Shown here: in pieces, positions 1 through 6,611 of the stretch
Layout of the letters: each line of letters opens with the position of its first letter
Numbering within the stretch: the stretch's first letter is position 1
Made by a program: the position numbers and the translations under genes
NCBI GenBank assembly: GCA_003343765.1
Contig: QAKO01000099.1
Coordinates: forward strand, 1 to 12,780
DNA length: 12,780 bases
Direction: 5' to 3'
Source: Bacillota bacterium
GTDB taxonomy: Bacteria > Bacillota > Clostridia > Christensenellales > Borkfalkiaceae
The notes under the pieces: model-generated
What the model was told of the DNA's origin: nothing
The model's input: only the letters and a program-made list of their open reading frames with translations
The model's database searches: none

Positions 1-1
1 G

Positions 2-400
2 TTCAACCCTTCCGAGAAACTGGAAAACGCGCATATTGAGACGAAAAAGATGACGTATTCCTACAATGACGGAGATCTGTATTATTTCATGGACGAGGAA
101 TTCAATCTTACGCCGTTGAATCACGAACAGGTAGAAGATGCGCTGCGTTTTATCAAGGAGAACGATCCTGTAACGGTACGTTTTTATAAAGGGTCCGCAT
201 TCTCGGTGGAGTGCGAGAATTTTGTGGAGCTGAAGATTGTTTCGGCAGAACCGGGTGTGCGCGGCAATACGGCTACGAACGCGACGAAGAAAGCTGTTCT
301 GGAAACGGGAGCTGAAATTCAGGTGCCTATGTTTGTGGAAGAAGGCGAAACGATCCGTGTCGATACGCGTACGGGCGAATACATGGAACGTGTGAAATAA
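2..400 (+). CDS. efp: Elongation factor P, C-terminal 132 residues (5' end outside window)
   Basis: The reading frame is open from base 2 and encodes the last 132 residues of a protein that is normally about 185 residues long. EF-P binds the ribosome between the P and E sites and relieves stalling at consecutive prolines. The missing ~50 residues are domain I, which carries the loop with the modified Lys or Arg, so the modification type cannot be judged. What is present matches domains II and III: the stretch DGDLYYFMDEEF early on, and the C-terminal EF-P signature beginning VRGNTATNATKKA and ending in GEYMERVK. The ATG at 50 is internal and is not the true start. A GC-rich hairpin lies 20 bases after the stop. 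Identification is by recognised family sequence and is very secure. Confidence 0.96.
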   Translation, partial: FNPSEKLENAHIETKKMTYSYNDGDLYYFMDEEFNLTPLNHEQVEDALRFIKENDPVTVRFYKGSAFSVECENFVELKIVSAEPGVRGNTATNATKKAVLETGAEIQVPMFVEEGETIRVDTRTGEYMERVK

Positions 401-420
401 TCGGGAAAAAGAATCGGATA

Positions 421-452
421 CGAGCCGCATGAAAATGCGGCTCGTTGGTTTT
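421..452 (+). terminator. Hairpin after efp, probable (leaky) intrinsic terminator
   Basis: A perfect 10-bp stem, CGAGCCGCAT (421-430) and ATGCGGCTCG (435-444), closes a GAAA tetraloop and is followed by TTGGTTTT. The stem is strong but the T-run is interrupted by GG. It ends only about 10 bases before the dtd ribosome binding site, so it probably attenuates read-through from efp into dtd rather than fully separating them. No clear promoter lies between efp and dtd. Confidence 0.7.
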
Positions 453-464
453 CAGGAGAGAACG

Positions 465-902
465 ATGCGAGCAGTCATACAGAGAGTACGGGAAACGACA
501 TTGAAGGTTGAAGGAGAACTGATAGCAAAGATTCCATCGGGATTGGCTGTCTATCTGGGCATAGCGCCGTCGGATACGGAAACGGACGCGGCGACAATGG
601 CGAAGAAAATAGCGGCGCTGCGTATATTTGAGGATGCGCAAGGCAAGATGAATCTTTCGATCCGCGATGCGGGCGGAGAGGTGCTTTTGATTTCCCAATT
701 TACTCTGTACGGTGATTGTACGCACGGCAATCGTCCGAGCTTTATCGGGGCAGCCCGCCCGGAGCACGCGAAGCCTTTGTATGAAAAAGTTGCGGAGCTT
801 TTGCGAGCAGAGGGGCTGGCGGTGCAGACCGGTATTTTTGGGGCTGATATGAAGATCGAGCAGTACAATGACGGCCCGGTTACGATTTTATACGAATGCT
901 GA
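465..902 (+). CDS. dtd: D-aminoacyl-tRNA deacylase
   Basis: The 145-residue protein has the usual length of DTD, a homodimeric cytoplasmic enzyme that hydrolyses D-amino acids (and misacylated glycine) from tRNA. The N-terminus MRAVIQRV is typical. The two active-site signatures are present: SQFTL at residues 77-81 and the cross-subunit NDGPVT motif at 135-140 with its Gly-cisPro pair, plus GNRPSF at 88-93. I chose the ATG at 465 because AGGAG (454-458) sits 6 bases upstream. An in-frame ATG at 429 lies inside the terminator stem and would add 12 residues not expected in the family. The stop is 7 bases before the next gene, so the two are probably co-transcribed. Identification is secure. Confidence 0.96.
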   Translation: MRAVIQRVRETTLKVEGELIAKIPSGLAVYLGIAPSDTETDAATMAKKIAALRIFEDAQGKMNLSIRDAGGEVLLISQFTLYGDCTHGNRPSFIGAARPEHAKPLYEKVAELLRAEGLAVQTGIFGADMKIEQYNDGPVTILYEC

Positions 903-909
903 GGTTTTT

Positions 910-1746
910 ATGAAGTTTCAATATTTGGGGACGGCGGCGGCAGAAGGTTTTCCTGCAACATTCTGTAATTGTGAAAGTTGCAGGGATGCGCGAAAAAATC
1001 TCTCAGTAGAATGGCGTACGCGTTCACAGGCGATCATTGATGATGTGCTTCTGATCGATTTTCCATGCGAGAGCAGTATGCACATGATGCGTTACGGCAT
1101 CGATCTTTCTGCGGTACGCAATTTATTGGTGACTCATTCACACGGCGATCATTTTTATGCGCAGGAACTCGTGAACCGCGGTTATAAGTTTGCGAGCGGG
1201 ATCGTAAGTGACCGCCTGGAAATTTATGCGGACAGTGAAGTTCTGGATGTGTATCGGGAAAGTACGCGGCGGGAAATGCGGGATTCGGTGAGCGAAAAGA
1301 TCGGACTGCATGAAGTATTACCGTTTCAGAAATTTATGGCAGACGGCTACGAAATTTTTTCTTTACCGGCCGTTCATATGGCGGCGGAGAAGGCTTTGCT
1401 GTACGGTATTCGGAAAGATAAGACAATTTTGTATCTCAACGATACGGGTATTTTACAGGAAGAGAGTTATATTTTTTTGGCGGAGCAGGGCGTATGCGCT
1501 GATTTTGTCAGCATGGATTGTACGTTTGCCGATACGTCTGGCCCTCATTCTTTCAGACATATGGGATTTACCGAAAATTGCATGGTGCGTGAAAAATTGA
1601 TCGAGTACGGGGTGGCAAAAGCCGATACGAAGTATTGTGTCACGCATTTTTCTCATAACTCGGCACCTTTTCGTGAACGTATGGAACAAAAGGCCAAGGA
1701 ATACGGCTTTTTAAGCGCACACGACGGCTTGTCTTTTGAGATCTGA
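910..1746 (+). CDS. PhnP-like metallo-beta-lactamase-fold hydrolase
   Basis: This 278-residue protein has the MBL-fold metal-binding set: THSHGDH at residues 75-81 (H76, H78, D80, H81), then H156, D178 in LNDTG, and a late THFSHN with H246 and H249. The N-terminal LGTAAAEGFPATFCNCESC block (C19, C21, C24) resembles the structural zinc site and GTG.A.G.P start of PhnP, a phosphodiesterase acting on cyclic phosphate intermediates of phosphonate breakdown. No other phn gene is nearby, so the substrate is unknown; orphan PhnP-like proteins are common in Bacillota. The ATG at 910 is preferred over upstream codons because it gives the canonical N-terminus and follows GAGG (901-904) overlapping the dtd stop. 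It is probably the last gene of the dtd transcript. Confidence 0.85.
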   Translation: MKFQYLGTAAAEGFPATFCNCESCRDARKNLSVEWRTRSQAIIDDVLLIDFPCESSMHMMRYGIDLSAVRNLLVTHSHGDHFYAQELVNRGYKFASGIVSDRLEIYADSEVLDVYRESTRREMRDSVSEKIGLHEVLPFQKFMADGYEIFSLPAVHMAAEKALLYGIRKDKTILYLNDTGILQEESYIFLAEQGVCADFVSMDCTFADTSGPHSFRHMGFTENCMVREKLIEYGVAKADTKYCVTHFSHNSAPFRERMEQKAKEYGFLSAHDGLSFEI

Positions 1747-1809
1747 ACGAGCGTTTTTGTATTTCGGATAAATGAGGGGGATGTGCGAGGAAGAAGCCTG
1801 CGGCTGTCG

Positions 1810-1857
1810 TTTGATTTATTTGATTGATTTATTCAATTAGTTTATTCGATTGATTCA
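1810..1857. repeat. Degenerate 13-nt AT-rich tandem repeat
   Basis: Three consecutive 13-nt units can be read: TTTGATTGATTTA (1819-1831), TTCAATTAGTTTA (1832-1844) and TTCGATTGATTCA (1845-1857). A 9-nt partial unit TTTGATTTA (1810-1818) precedes them. The copies agree at most positions, including the leading TT and closing (T/C)A. The block starts about 65 bases after the MBL hydrolase stop. It may be simple-sequence expansion; no function can be assigned. Confidence 0.6.
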
Positions 1858-1970
1858 TTCTGTAAACTAATTTTATTTTTTTAAATCTACTAGTTGATTT
1901 CAAACATGATTTACGCAGGGTGTGCTGCTTTTCAATATTTAGGACTGCTTTTTGATTCTAAACGCAAACG

Positions 1971-2002
1971 GAACAGACAAAAGCCGCGGAGAACCGCGGC
2001 TT
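1971..2002 (-). terminator. GC-rich hairpin, terminator-like on the minus strand
   Basis: AAGCCGCGG (1981-1989) and CCGCGGCTT (1994-2002) form a 9-bp stem around AGAA. Read on the minus strand, the stem is followed by TTTTGTCTGTT, a reasonable U-tract; on the plus strand the downstream sequence GCTAATATTA is poor. It therefore looks like a second, back-up terminator for minus-strand transcription coming from the PadR gene, or the end of a small minus-strand transcript. Confidence 0.55.
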
Positions 2003-2111
2003 GCTAATATTATCCGTTCATAAAGACGGTATGTGTATCGAATTGAACAGGGGGTTATATCATTACAGAGTTTAAGTATTGCGGAAGTGAATTAAGTGAG
2101 CATATATAGAA

Positions 2112-2150
2112 AGCAAGACATCCTTTGGTATATCCAAAGGATGTCTTGCT
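2112..2150. terminator. Perfect 17-bp inverted repeat, bidirectional terminator candidate
   Basis: Arms at 2112-2128 and 2134-2150 are perfect 17-bp reverse complements around the 5-base loop TATAT. The inverted repeat begins 6 bases past the stop codon of the minus-strand PadR gene, the normal place for a terminator. Neither side has a long T-run (minus strand: TTCTATATATG), so termination efficiency is uncertain. The length and perfection of the stem also suit a 3'-end mRNA-protecting structure. It sits between converging genes. Confidence 0.65.
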
Positions 2151-2156
2151 GTAGAA

Positions 2157-4181
2157 CTATTGTTTGTTGCTGTTTACGCGATAGAGAAGAGCAAACAGCG
2201 GAAGATTGAAAGCATAGATGATCGGGAAGATCGCATATTTTAAAATCTGAATGCCCGTGGAGAGGTCTGCCGATCCGAAATAGATCACAAGATAAGCGAT
2301 CAGCACGATAATAAGAACGATATTGATAAAGATTACCAGACTTGCGGAAAGGTAAGATTTGGATTGCGTTTTGCGGCTGTTTTTTCCGTATCCGTTCAGG
2401 AAAAGGAATAGGAATACGCCCAACATGACAAAAGCAAGAACATAGGGGATCACGATGTAAGCGGCTCCGGAATTCAGCACGTTATGCAGACAGTGGTTGA
2501 TGATGCATTCGGCCAGAGCAACGACAAAGACATAGATCGCCGTGAGCAAAAGAGCGCGTCCCTTATCGAATGTATTTCCGACAGCCTTTGCCATAGTGCG
2601 GTTTCTGGAACCGTTTGTGGTCGTGATGCGAAGTCCTTCGTTTTGGGCTTTTTCTTCCACATCATAAAATTCGATATTGCTGGCAGTATTGCCTGCATGG
2701 GTAGTGGCAGAGGTGTCATTCTGGGCAGGTTTCGGCTGTTCCGCATAAACAGGTTGCGCTGCATATGTTTGCTGCGCGGGCGCTTCCGATTGGGGTACTT
2801 CCTGTGCCTGTGTTACAGATTCGGTCTGGTCCTGCGGATAATCGGTTGCGGCGTATTCGTCATTCTCTTGCTGTTTATGGGTATTGTCGTATAATTTGTT
2901 CAATAACTTTTTGTAATTTCTTTCGGCAGGCGACTTATTAGAGTATAACAGTTCGGAAGAAATCGCCCGATTTTCGCTGTACGGATCGCCGTAATTTTGT
3001 TGTGCATACGGATCTCCGTACTGTCCCTGCATATACGGGTCGGCATATTGTCCCTGTGCATAGGGATCTGTGTAAGCGTCCTGCGGCGGATAGTTTTGCG
3101 CTCCATAAGGGTTAGGAGCTACATCTTGGACGGGTTCTTCCTGTTTAGGTTCCTGCGCTTTTTCGCGGGCTACCTGCGCATAATAATAGGAAGTTGCATC
3201 CGTTTCTTCGCCGATGAGTGCTTTATAATTTTCATGGATACGGTTTTTCTCGTCATCCGTCAAAGGCTGAGGTTCGGGCGCCTTTTGAGTCTCTTCTTCC
3301 CGATCATCCGGTATAACAGCCTGAGAAATGTCGGAAGAATAATTGGCGGATTGCGCCGCGTTCTGCATTGATGTATGCTCTTCTGTCGCAGTATTCTGCG
3401 AATAGGAAGAAAAGTTTTGTTCCTGCGTCTGATTTATGAACGATTGCGCATATGTATCGGATTGAGCCGACTGTTCCTGTACTTCCTGTACAGTTTGCGT
3501 TTGTGAAGAATAAGCAGTGCTGTCGGTAGAATGACTGTCGGCAATTTCCGTATCCGTTGCGGCTAAATCGCTTACATTCTCTTCTTGAGCAGAGAAATTG
3601 TTCGCATCTTCGAAAGGTTCGCTTCCGGAATCGGACAGTTCCTCAATGTCTTCATCTTTGCCGATTTCTCTGAAATTATGGCTGTCAGGCAATTCGATAT
3701 CGTCGTTCTCGTCTGAATAAGAGATGGGAACTCGGGATGTGGATTTTTTCAGAATATTAAAATCAACGGATGAGGCAGGGGGAGGATTGGAGAAATCATA
3801 GTCACGCTCGGAAATAAGGCTGTCGATGACCGTGCGTGAATATTCCCATTCAGCTCTGTTCTGCTCAACAACGGCTTTACCTTTGTCGGTGATCTGAAAA
3901 TATTTTCTTCTGCCGCCATTGCTTGCGCCGCCCCAATAGGATGTAACGTAGTCCTGGCTTTCCAGGCGTTTCAAGGCACTGTATAGGGTAGGCTGTTTCA
4001 GAGAATACTGGCCTTTGCTTTTCTCCTCGATTTCGTTGATGATCTCGTATCCGTACTTATCTCCGTCGTACAGCGTTCGGAGAATGATAGTATTGATGTG
4101 TCCCCGTATCAGATCACTGCTGATAGAGGAGGCGTTATCAGCGGATTCTTTTTCTTTATCATTGGTATTATCTGTATTCAT
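2157..4181 (-). CDS. PadR-type winged-helix protein with long disordered linker and four C-terminal membrane segments
   Basis: The 674-residue protein has three parts. Residues ~22-125 form a PadR winged helix: LIRGHINTIILRTLYDG, KYGYEIINEI, then the recognition region QPTLYSALKRLE (63-74) and the wing ending GGRRKYFQITDKG (89-101), followed by the helix that normally dimerises PadR proteins. Residues ~130-540 are low complexity, rich in Q, E, S, P, A and Y, with four 9-residue YxDPY repeats at 370-405 and a few more ordered islands (~307-342, ~409-436, ~503-522). The C-terminus has four hydrophobic segments, about 543-563, 573-596, 611-636 and 645-668, so both termini should be cytoplasmic and the DNA-binding head tethered to the membrane. 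Typical PadR proteins have 100-200 residues. The start at 4181 is fixed by AGGAGG 7 bases upstream and a consensus promoter just beyond. PadR proteins are usually repressors; the ligand and targets here are unknown. Confidence 0.9.
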   Translation of the reverse strand: MNTDNTNDKEKESADNASSISSDLIRGHINTIILRTLYDGDKYGYEIINEIEEKSKGQYSLKQPTLYSALKRLESQDYVTSYWGGASNGGRRKYFQITDKGKAVVEQNRAEWEYSRTVIDSLISERDYDFSNPPPASSVDFNILKKSTSRVPISYSDENDDIELPDSHNFREIGKDEDIEELSDSGSEPFEDANNFSAQEENVSDLAATDTEIADSHSTDSTAYSSQTQTVQEVQEQSAQSDTYAQSFINQTQEQNFSSYSQNTATEEHTSMQNAAQSANYSSDISQAVIPDDREEETQKAPEPQPLTDDEKNRIHENYKALIGEETDATSYYYAQVAREKAQEPKQEEPVQDVAPNPYGAQNYPPQDAYTDPYAQGQYADPYMQGQYGDPYAQQNYGDPYSENRAISSELLYSNKSPAERNYKKLLNKLYDNTHKQQENDEYAATDYPQDQTESVTQAQEVPQSEAPAQQTYAAQPVYAEQPKPAQNDTSATTHAGNTASNIEFYDVEEKAQNEGLRITTTNGSRNRTMAKAVGNTFDKGRALLLTAIYVFVVALAECIINHCLHNVLNSGAAYIVIPYVLAFVMLGVFLFLFLNGYGKNSRKTQSKSYLSASLVIFINIVLIIVLIAYLVIYFGSADLSTGIQILKYAIFPIIYAFNLPLFALLYRVNSNKQ
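2967..3074 (-). repeat. Four tandem 27-nt repeats encoding YxDPYxQGQ-like units
   Basis: Within the PadR protein linker, residues 370-405 read as four 9-residue units: YTDPYAQGQ, YADPYMQGQ, YGDPYAQQN and YGDPYSENR. The Y-x-D-P-Y core is invariant and the last unit decays. At DNA level this is a 27-nt tandem array, visible as recurring ATACGGATC/ATAGGGATC blocks on the plus strand. Such arrays can change copy number by slippage. Confidence 0.85.
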
Positions 4182-4188
4182 GGATATA

Positions 4189-4194
4189 CCTCCT
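4189..4194 (-). promoter_or_regulatory. Ribosome binding site AGGAGG of the PadR gene
   Basis: On the minus strand AGGAGG lies 7 bases before the ATG at 4181. It decides this start over the in-frame ATG 60 bases upstream at 4241, which lies upstream of the predicted transcription start. Confidence 0.9.
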
Positions 4195-4203
4195 ATCGAC
4201 AAT

Positions 4204-4232
4204 ATTATACAAGATTTGTGCGGATTTGTCAA
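4204..4232 (-). promoter_or_regulatory. Consensus sigma-A-type promoter of the PadR gene
   Basis: On the minus strand TTGACA (4232-4227) and TATAAT (4209-4204) are separated by exactly 17 bases. Both hexamers are perfect consensus. Transcription should start near 4197, giving a leader of only about 16 bases that barely contains the ribosome binding site. A perfect promoter usually needs a repressor to control it, which fits PadR autoregulation as an inference. Confidence 0.88.
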
Positions 4233-4252
4233 TATTTTCACTTTATTAAATA

Positions 4253-4300
4253 ATCAGATTCTGTATTTGCATAGTATTATGTCAGACAGAATACGCTGAT
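4253..4300. promoter_or_regulatory. Composite dyad between divergent promoters, candidate operator
   Basis: The outer arms are ATCAG (4253-4257) and CTGAT (4296-4300). Next come ATTCTGT (4258-4264) and ACAGAAT (4286-4292), offset by a 3-base bulge, and inside them CATA (4270-4273) and TATG (4278-4281). The inner two pairs are centred within half a base of each other near 4275. The element is 21 bp upstream of the PadR gene -35 box and 52 bp before the -35 box of the thioesterase promoter. It could bind a dimeric regulator, perhaps the PadR protein; this is inferred. Confidence 0.45.
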
Positions 4301-4351
4301 AAAACAAAAAATATTTATCTCGGAACATGGTAGAAAATTTTTTTGAAAGAA

Positions 4352-4380
4352 TGGACAAAAAAACGGAATTGTTGTAAAAT
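4352..4380 (+). promoter_or_regulatory. Promoter of the thioesterase operon
   Basis: TGGACA (4352-4357) and TAAAAT (4375-4380) are separated by 17 bases, each one mismatch from consensus. Transcription would begin near 4387, leaving a leader of about 113 bases before the ATG at 4500. Mutually exclusive short hairpins lie within that leader. Confidence 0.65.
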
Positions 4381-4499
4381 AAGTACATACAGATGATTGC
4401 AGTCGGAAAAGAAATAATACAGGCCCTATTTGTTCGATTCGGTTCAAAACCGACAAGAATGCGGTCGGTGCGGTTGAAGGATAAGAAGGTACACTGTTT

Positions 4500-5234
4500 A
4501 TGAAGGCAGAAAACAAGGAAGAGCGGTCTTTTACATTGCGGAATTATGAAACGGATTTTTTACGTCGGATAAAACCTTCGGCGGTGCTTGGTTTTTTCCA
4601 AGAGACGGCGGGGGATCATTCGCAGAAAATGGGAATGGGGTATTCCGATCTGGCGGCGCAGGGATGTTTCTGGGTGCTTTCCAAAATTTACGTTGAATTC
4701 GATAGGCGACCGGTATGCGGGGAAACGCTGCTTGTGGAAACGTGGCCGCATGAACCGAATAAGGCGATTTATGAGAGAAGTTTTCGGGTAACAGATCGAT
4801 ACGGGGAAGCGATGCGGGCGTATTCGCGCTGGTGCATTCTTAAGCATAACGGAAGAATCGTTCCTTGTTCGGCGATCGAGCATCCGCAGATCGATTATAT
4901 TGCGGAAAAGAGCGTGGAGTTTGATGATTGGCGCATTCAGGAAATTACCGATCGTGAAGATCCGTCTTTCACGATCCGCGTGGCGAATTCCGAATATGAT
5001 TTTAACTACCATGTAAATAATATCAAGTATGCCGATTATATTTTCAACTGTTTTTCGGTCAAGGAGCTGGAAGAAAAAGATTTGCGCGGTTTTCAGATTC
5101 ATTATGTAAAGCAGTCGCATGAAGGGGATGTTCTGAATTTTTACCGAAAAGAGATCCGGGCGAATGAGTATGTCGTCGAAGGTGTGAAAAACGGGACGGA
5201 AACGGTTGTTGCGGCGAGGGTATATTTTCGATAA
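4500..5234 (+). CDS. Acyl-ACP thioesterase (FatA/FatB type)
   Basis: This 244-residue protein is a double hot-dog thioesterase that releases fatty acids from acyl carrier protein in the cytoplasm. The N-terminal hot-dog has the expected RNYETDF, an early helix with ETAGDHSQ, and WVLSKIYVEFDR. The C-terminal hot-dog carries the catalytic region DFNYHVNNIKYADY: D167, N169 and H171 correspond to the D-x-N-x-H triad of plant FatB, and E208 in SHEGD fits the downstream catalytic acid. The length matches bacterial family members. AAGAAGG (about 4483-4489) precedes the ATG by 10 bases. It is the first gene of a probable three-gene unit. Bacterial members may supply free fatty acids for lipid remodelling; chain-length preference cannot be read from sequence. 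Confidence 0.92.
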   Translation: MKAENKEERSFTLRNYETDFLRRIKPSAVLGFFQETAGDHSQKMGMGYSDLAAQGCFWVLSKIYVEFDRRPVCGETLLVETWPHEPNKAIYERSFRVTDRYGEAMRAYSRWCILKHNGRIVPCSAIEHPQIDYIAEKSVEFDDWRIQEITDREDPSFTIRVANSEYDFNYHVNNIKYADYIFNCFSVKELEEKDLRGFQIHYVKQSHEGDVLNFYRKEIRANEYVVEGVKNGTETVVAARVYFR

Positions 5235-5254
5235 ACTGGAAAACGGATAGGATT

Positions 5255-5899
5255 ATGGAATACAGTATTCAGAGGTCGAGACGGCGAACGTTGGTTATTA
5301 CGGTTTCGGAAGGAAAAGTTTTTGTCAAGGCGCCGATCGGAATTTCGGATGCGGTAATCGTTTCGTTTGTGGAGAACAAACGCACCTGGATCGAAAAAAA
5401 ATTACAGGCACAGGAAAATCCGAAATTTTCACAGATCCGCGGCGGTTTAAAAATATTGGATGCAGGGGCGGAAAAGCAAGTTGTGTTCGGTGGGCAGAAA
5501 AATTTCGAGACATCGGATACATTTTTTCTGAAAGATTTTCGGGCTGTGCGTAAATATTTTGAAAAAACACGCGGTTGGATATTGACGGAGATGTTATACG
5601 AGTTTTCAAAAAAAGTCGGGATGGTTCCGCAAAGTGTTGCTTTGCATGATTTTAAAGCGCGCTGGGGCAGTTGCGATGTGGGAGGAAATATTAAATTAAA
5701 CTGGCGGCTGACTATGTTGCCTCCGCAGCTTCGCGATTATGTTCTGATCCATGAACTGTGCCATTTAAAAGAAATGAATCATTCGGCGGCGTTTTGGCGG
5801 TTGGTTGCGCGGCATTGTCCGAATTACAAAACTTTGCGGAAAGAGCTGAAATCTTATGCTTTCCTTACGTTGCTTTACAGGTCTGCGCAAGTCGCTTAA
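5255..5899 (+). CDS. YgjP/DUF45-type zinc metallopeptidase
   Basis: The 214-residue soluble protein belongs to the YgjP/DUF45 (M48-like, 'SprT-fold') metallopeptidases. The conserved RWGSC motif is at residues 136-140, and the zinc-binding HELCH is at 166-170 (H166 and H170 ligands, E167 catalytic), followed by NHSAAFW with the third ligand candidate H176. The N-terminal half has the family's small beta-rich domain starting EYSIQRSRRRTLVITV. It is slightly shorter than many homologues (~230). No signal peptide or membrane segment is seen, so it should act in the cytoplasm; its substrate is unknown. The start at 5255 follows GGATAGGA and is 20 bases after the thioesterase stop, so the two genes are very likely co-transcribed. 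Confidence 0.9.
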   Translation: MEYSIQRSRRRTLVITVSEGKVFVKAPIGISDAVIVSFVENKRTWIEKKLQAQENPKFSQIRGGLKILDAGAEKQVVFGGQKNFETSDTFFLKDFRAVRKYFEKTRGWILTEMLYEFSKKVGMVPQSVALHDFKARWGSCDVGGNIKLNWRLTMLPPQLRDYVLIHELCHLKEMNHSAAFWRLVARHCPNYKTLRKELKSYAFLTLLYRSAQVA

Positions 5900-5985
5900 A
5901 ACAGCGAGCGGTCTTTGGTGTGCAGACATTTGAAAAATTCAGGCAGAGTGAAAATTATAAAAAAGAAAGGAGAACAAGGGAATCT

Positions 5986-6537
5986 ATGAAAAGAAATATA
6001 AAACCTTCGACGTGTCTTGCACCGGTCGCGGCGGTGCTGGTTTCGTGCGGCGATATGGAAAAATCGGATATAGTGACGATTGCTTGGGCCGGAACGGTCA
6101 ATTCAGAGCCTCCGATGCTCAGCATATCCGTGCGCCGCAGTCGTTATTCTTATGAATTGATCAATAAAACCGGTGAATTTGTCGTAAATCTTGTTGACCG
6201 CTCACAATTGGAAACATTGGACGGGTGCGGGGTGGTTTCCGGCAGGGATACAGACAAATTCCAAAAATTCGGTCTGACGAAGCAGGAATGCGAAAAGGTG
6301 AAGGCGCCTGCTATCGCGGAATGCCCTGTTTCTTTGGAATGTCGTGTGCGTCAGACGGTGGAGTTGGAAACGCATGTAATGGTTATAGCGGAAATTGTCG
6401 GGTCGACCGCGAGGGAAGATTGGCTGGAAGACGGACGGCTGCGCATCCCTGACGGAGAATTGATCGCCTACGTTCAGAACCGTTATGTGCAGACGGGAAG
6501 TTCGGTCGGAACTTACGGTTATACGGCGAAAAAGTGA
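5986..6537 (+). CDS. Flavin reductase family protein (flavoredoxin-like, FMN-binding split barrel)
   Basis: The 183-residue protein resembles flavoredoxin and related flavin reductase-like FMN-binding proteins. Family signatures are PVAAVLVS (13-20), TIAWAG (31-36) in the FMN-binding strand, a basic SVRRSRYS segment (48-55), and SGRDTDKFQKFGLT (85-98). These proteins bind FMN and carry out NAD(P)H-dependent flavin reduction or electron transfer; the electron partner is unknown. A longer in-frame reading from 5758 overlaps the metallopeptidase and is rejected. The ATG at 5986 follows AAAGGAGA (5966-5973) and a nearer AAGGG (5976-5980). The gene starts 86 bases after the metallopeptidase stop and ends just before a strong terminator. 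Confidence 0.88.
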   Translation: MKRNIKPSTCLAPVAAVLVSCGDMEKSDIVTIAWAGTVNSEPPMLSISVRRSRYSYELINKTGEFVVNLVDRSQLETLDGCGVVSGRDTDKFQKFGLTKQECEKVKAPAIAECPVSLECRVRQTVELETHVMVIAEIVGSTAREDWLEDGRLRIPDGELIAYVQNRYVQTGSSVGTYGYTAKK

Positions 6538-6549
6538 AATTACGCAATA

Positions 6550-6596
6550 CCCCGAAACGCAAATGCGTTTCGGGGTTCTTTAGTTTTGTCGTTTTT
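6550..6596 (+). terminator. Strong intrinsic terminator after the flavin reductase gene
   Basis: CCCCGAAACGC (6550-6560) pairs with GCGTTTCGGGG (6565-6575), an 11-bp stem with a 4-base loop. It is followed by TTCTTTAGTTTTGTCGTTTTT. It starts 13 bases after the stop codon and insulates the thioesterase unit from the arginine cluster. Confidence 0.93.
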
Positions 6597-6611
6597 ATGC
6601 AGTAAAATGTG

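Larger units (their letters stand above)
1747..2111. other. Non-coding convergent intergenic region
   Basis: This stretch between the MBL hydrolase and the minus-strand PadR gene has no convincing gene. It holds a T-rich degenerate tandem repeat (1810-1857), an AT-rich segment to about 1890, and a GC-rich hairpin at 1981-2002. Two very short frames can be read: 1772-1840, a 22-residue Cys-rich peptide, and an ATT-initiated 15-codon frame at 2062-2109 after AGGGGG. Neither has enough support to be called. It differs from the flanking genes in its high AT content. Confidence 0.6.

Noticed and set aside
1772..1840. 22-residue Cys-containing peptide frame after the MBL hydrolase
   Set aside because: No properly spaced ribosome binding site, and the second half is encoded by the AT-rich repeat; likely chance.
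1810..1857. CRISPR-like or attachment-site repeat
   Set aside because: Units are only 13 nt, degenerate and without spacers; no integrase, tRNA gene or cas gene is present.
2997..3371. Plus-strand 124-codon hydrophobic frame (and the similar one at 2484-2894)
   Set aside because: They lie antisense to the linker of the PadR protein; the Ile/Leu/Arg richness is the complement of the Tyr/Gln/Asp-rich repeats.
4182..4241. Longer N-terminus for the PadR protein starting at 4241
   Set aside because: It would contain the -10 box and the AGGAGG site, and start upstream of the predicted transcript.
5758..5985. Longer N-terminus for the flavin reductase from 5758
   Set aside because: It would overlap the metallopeptidase gene by 142 bases, and a good ribosome binding site precedes the ATG at 5986.
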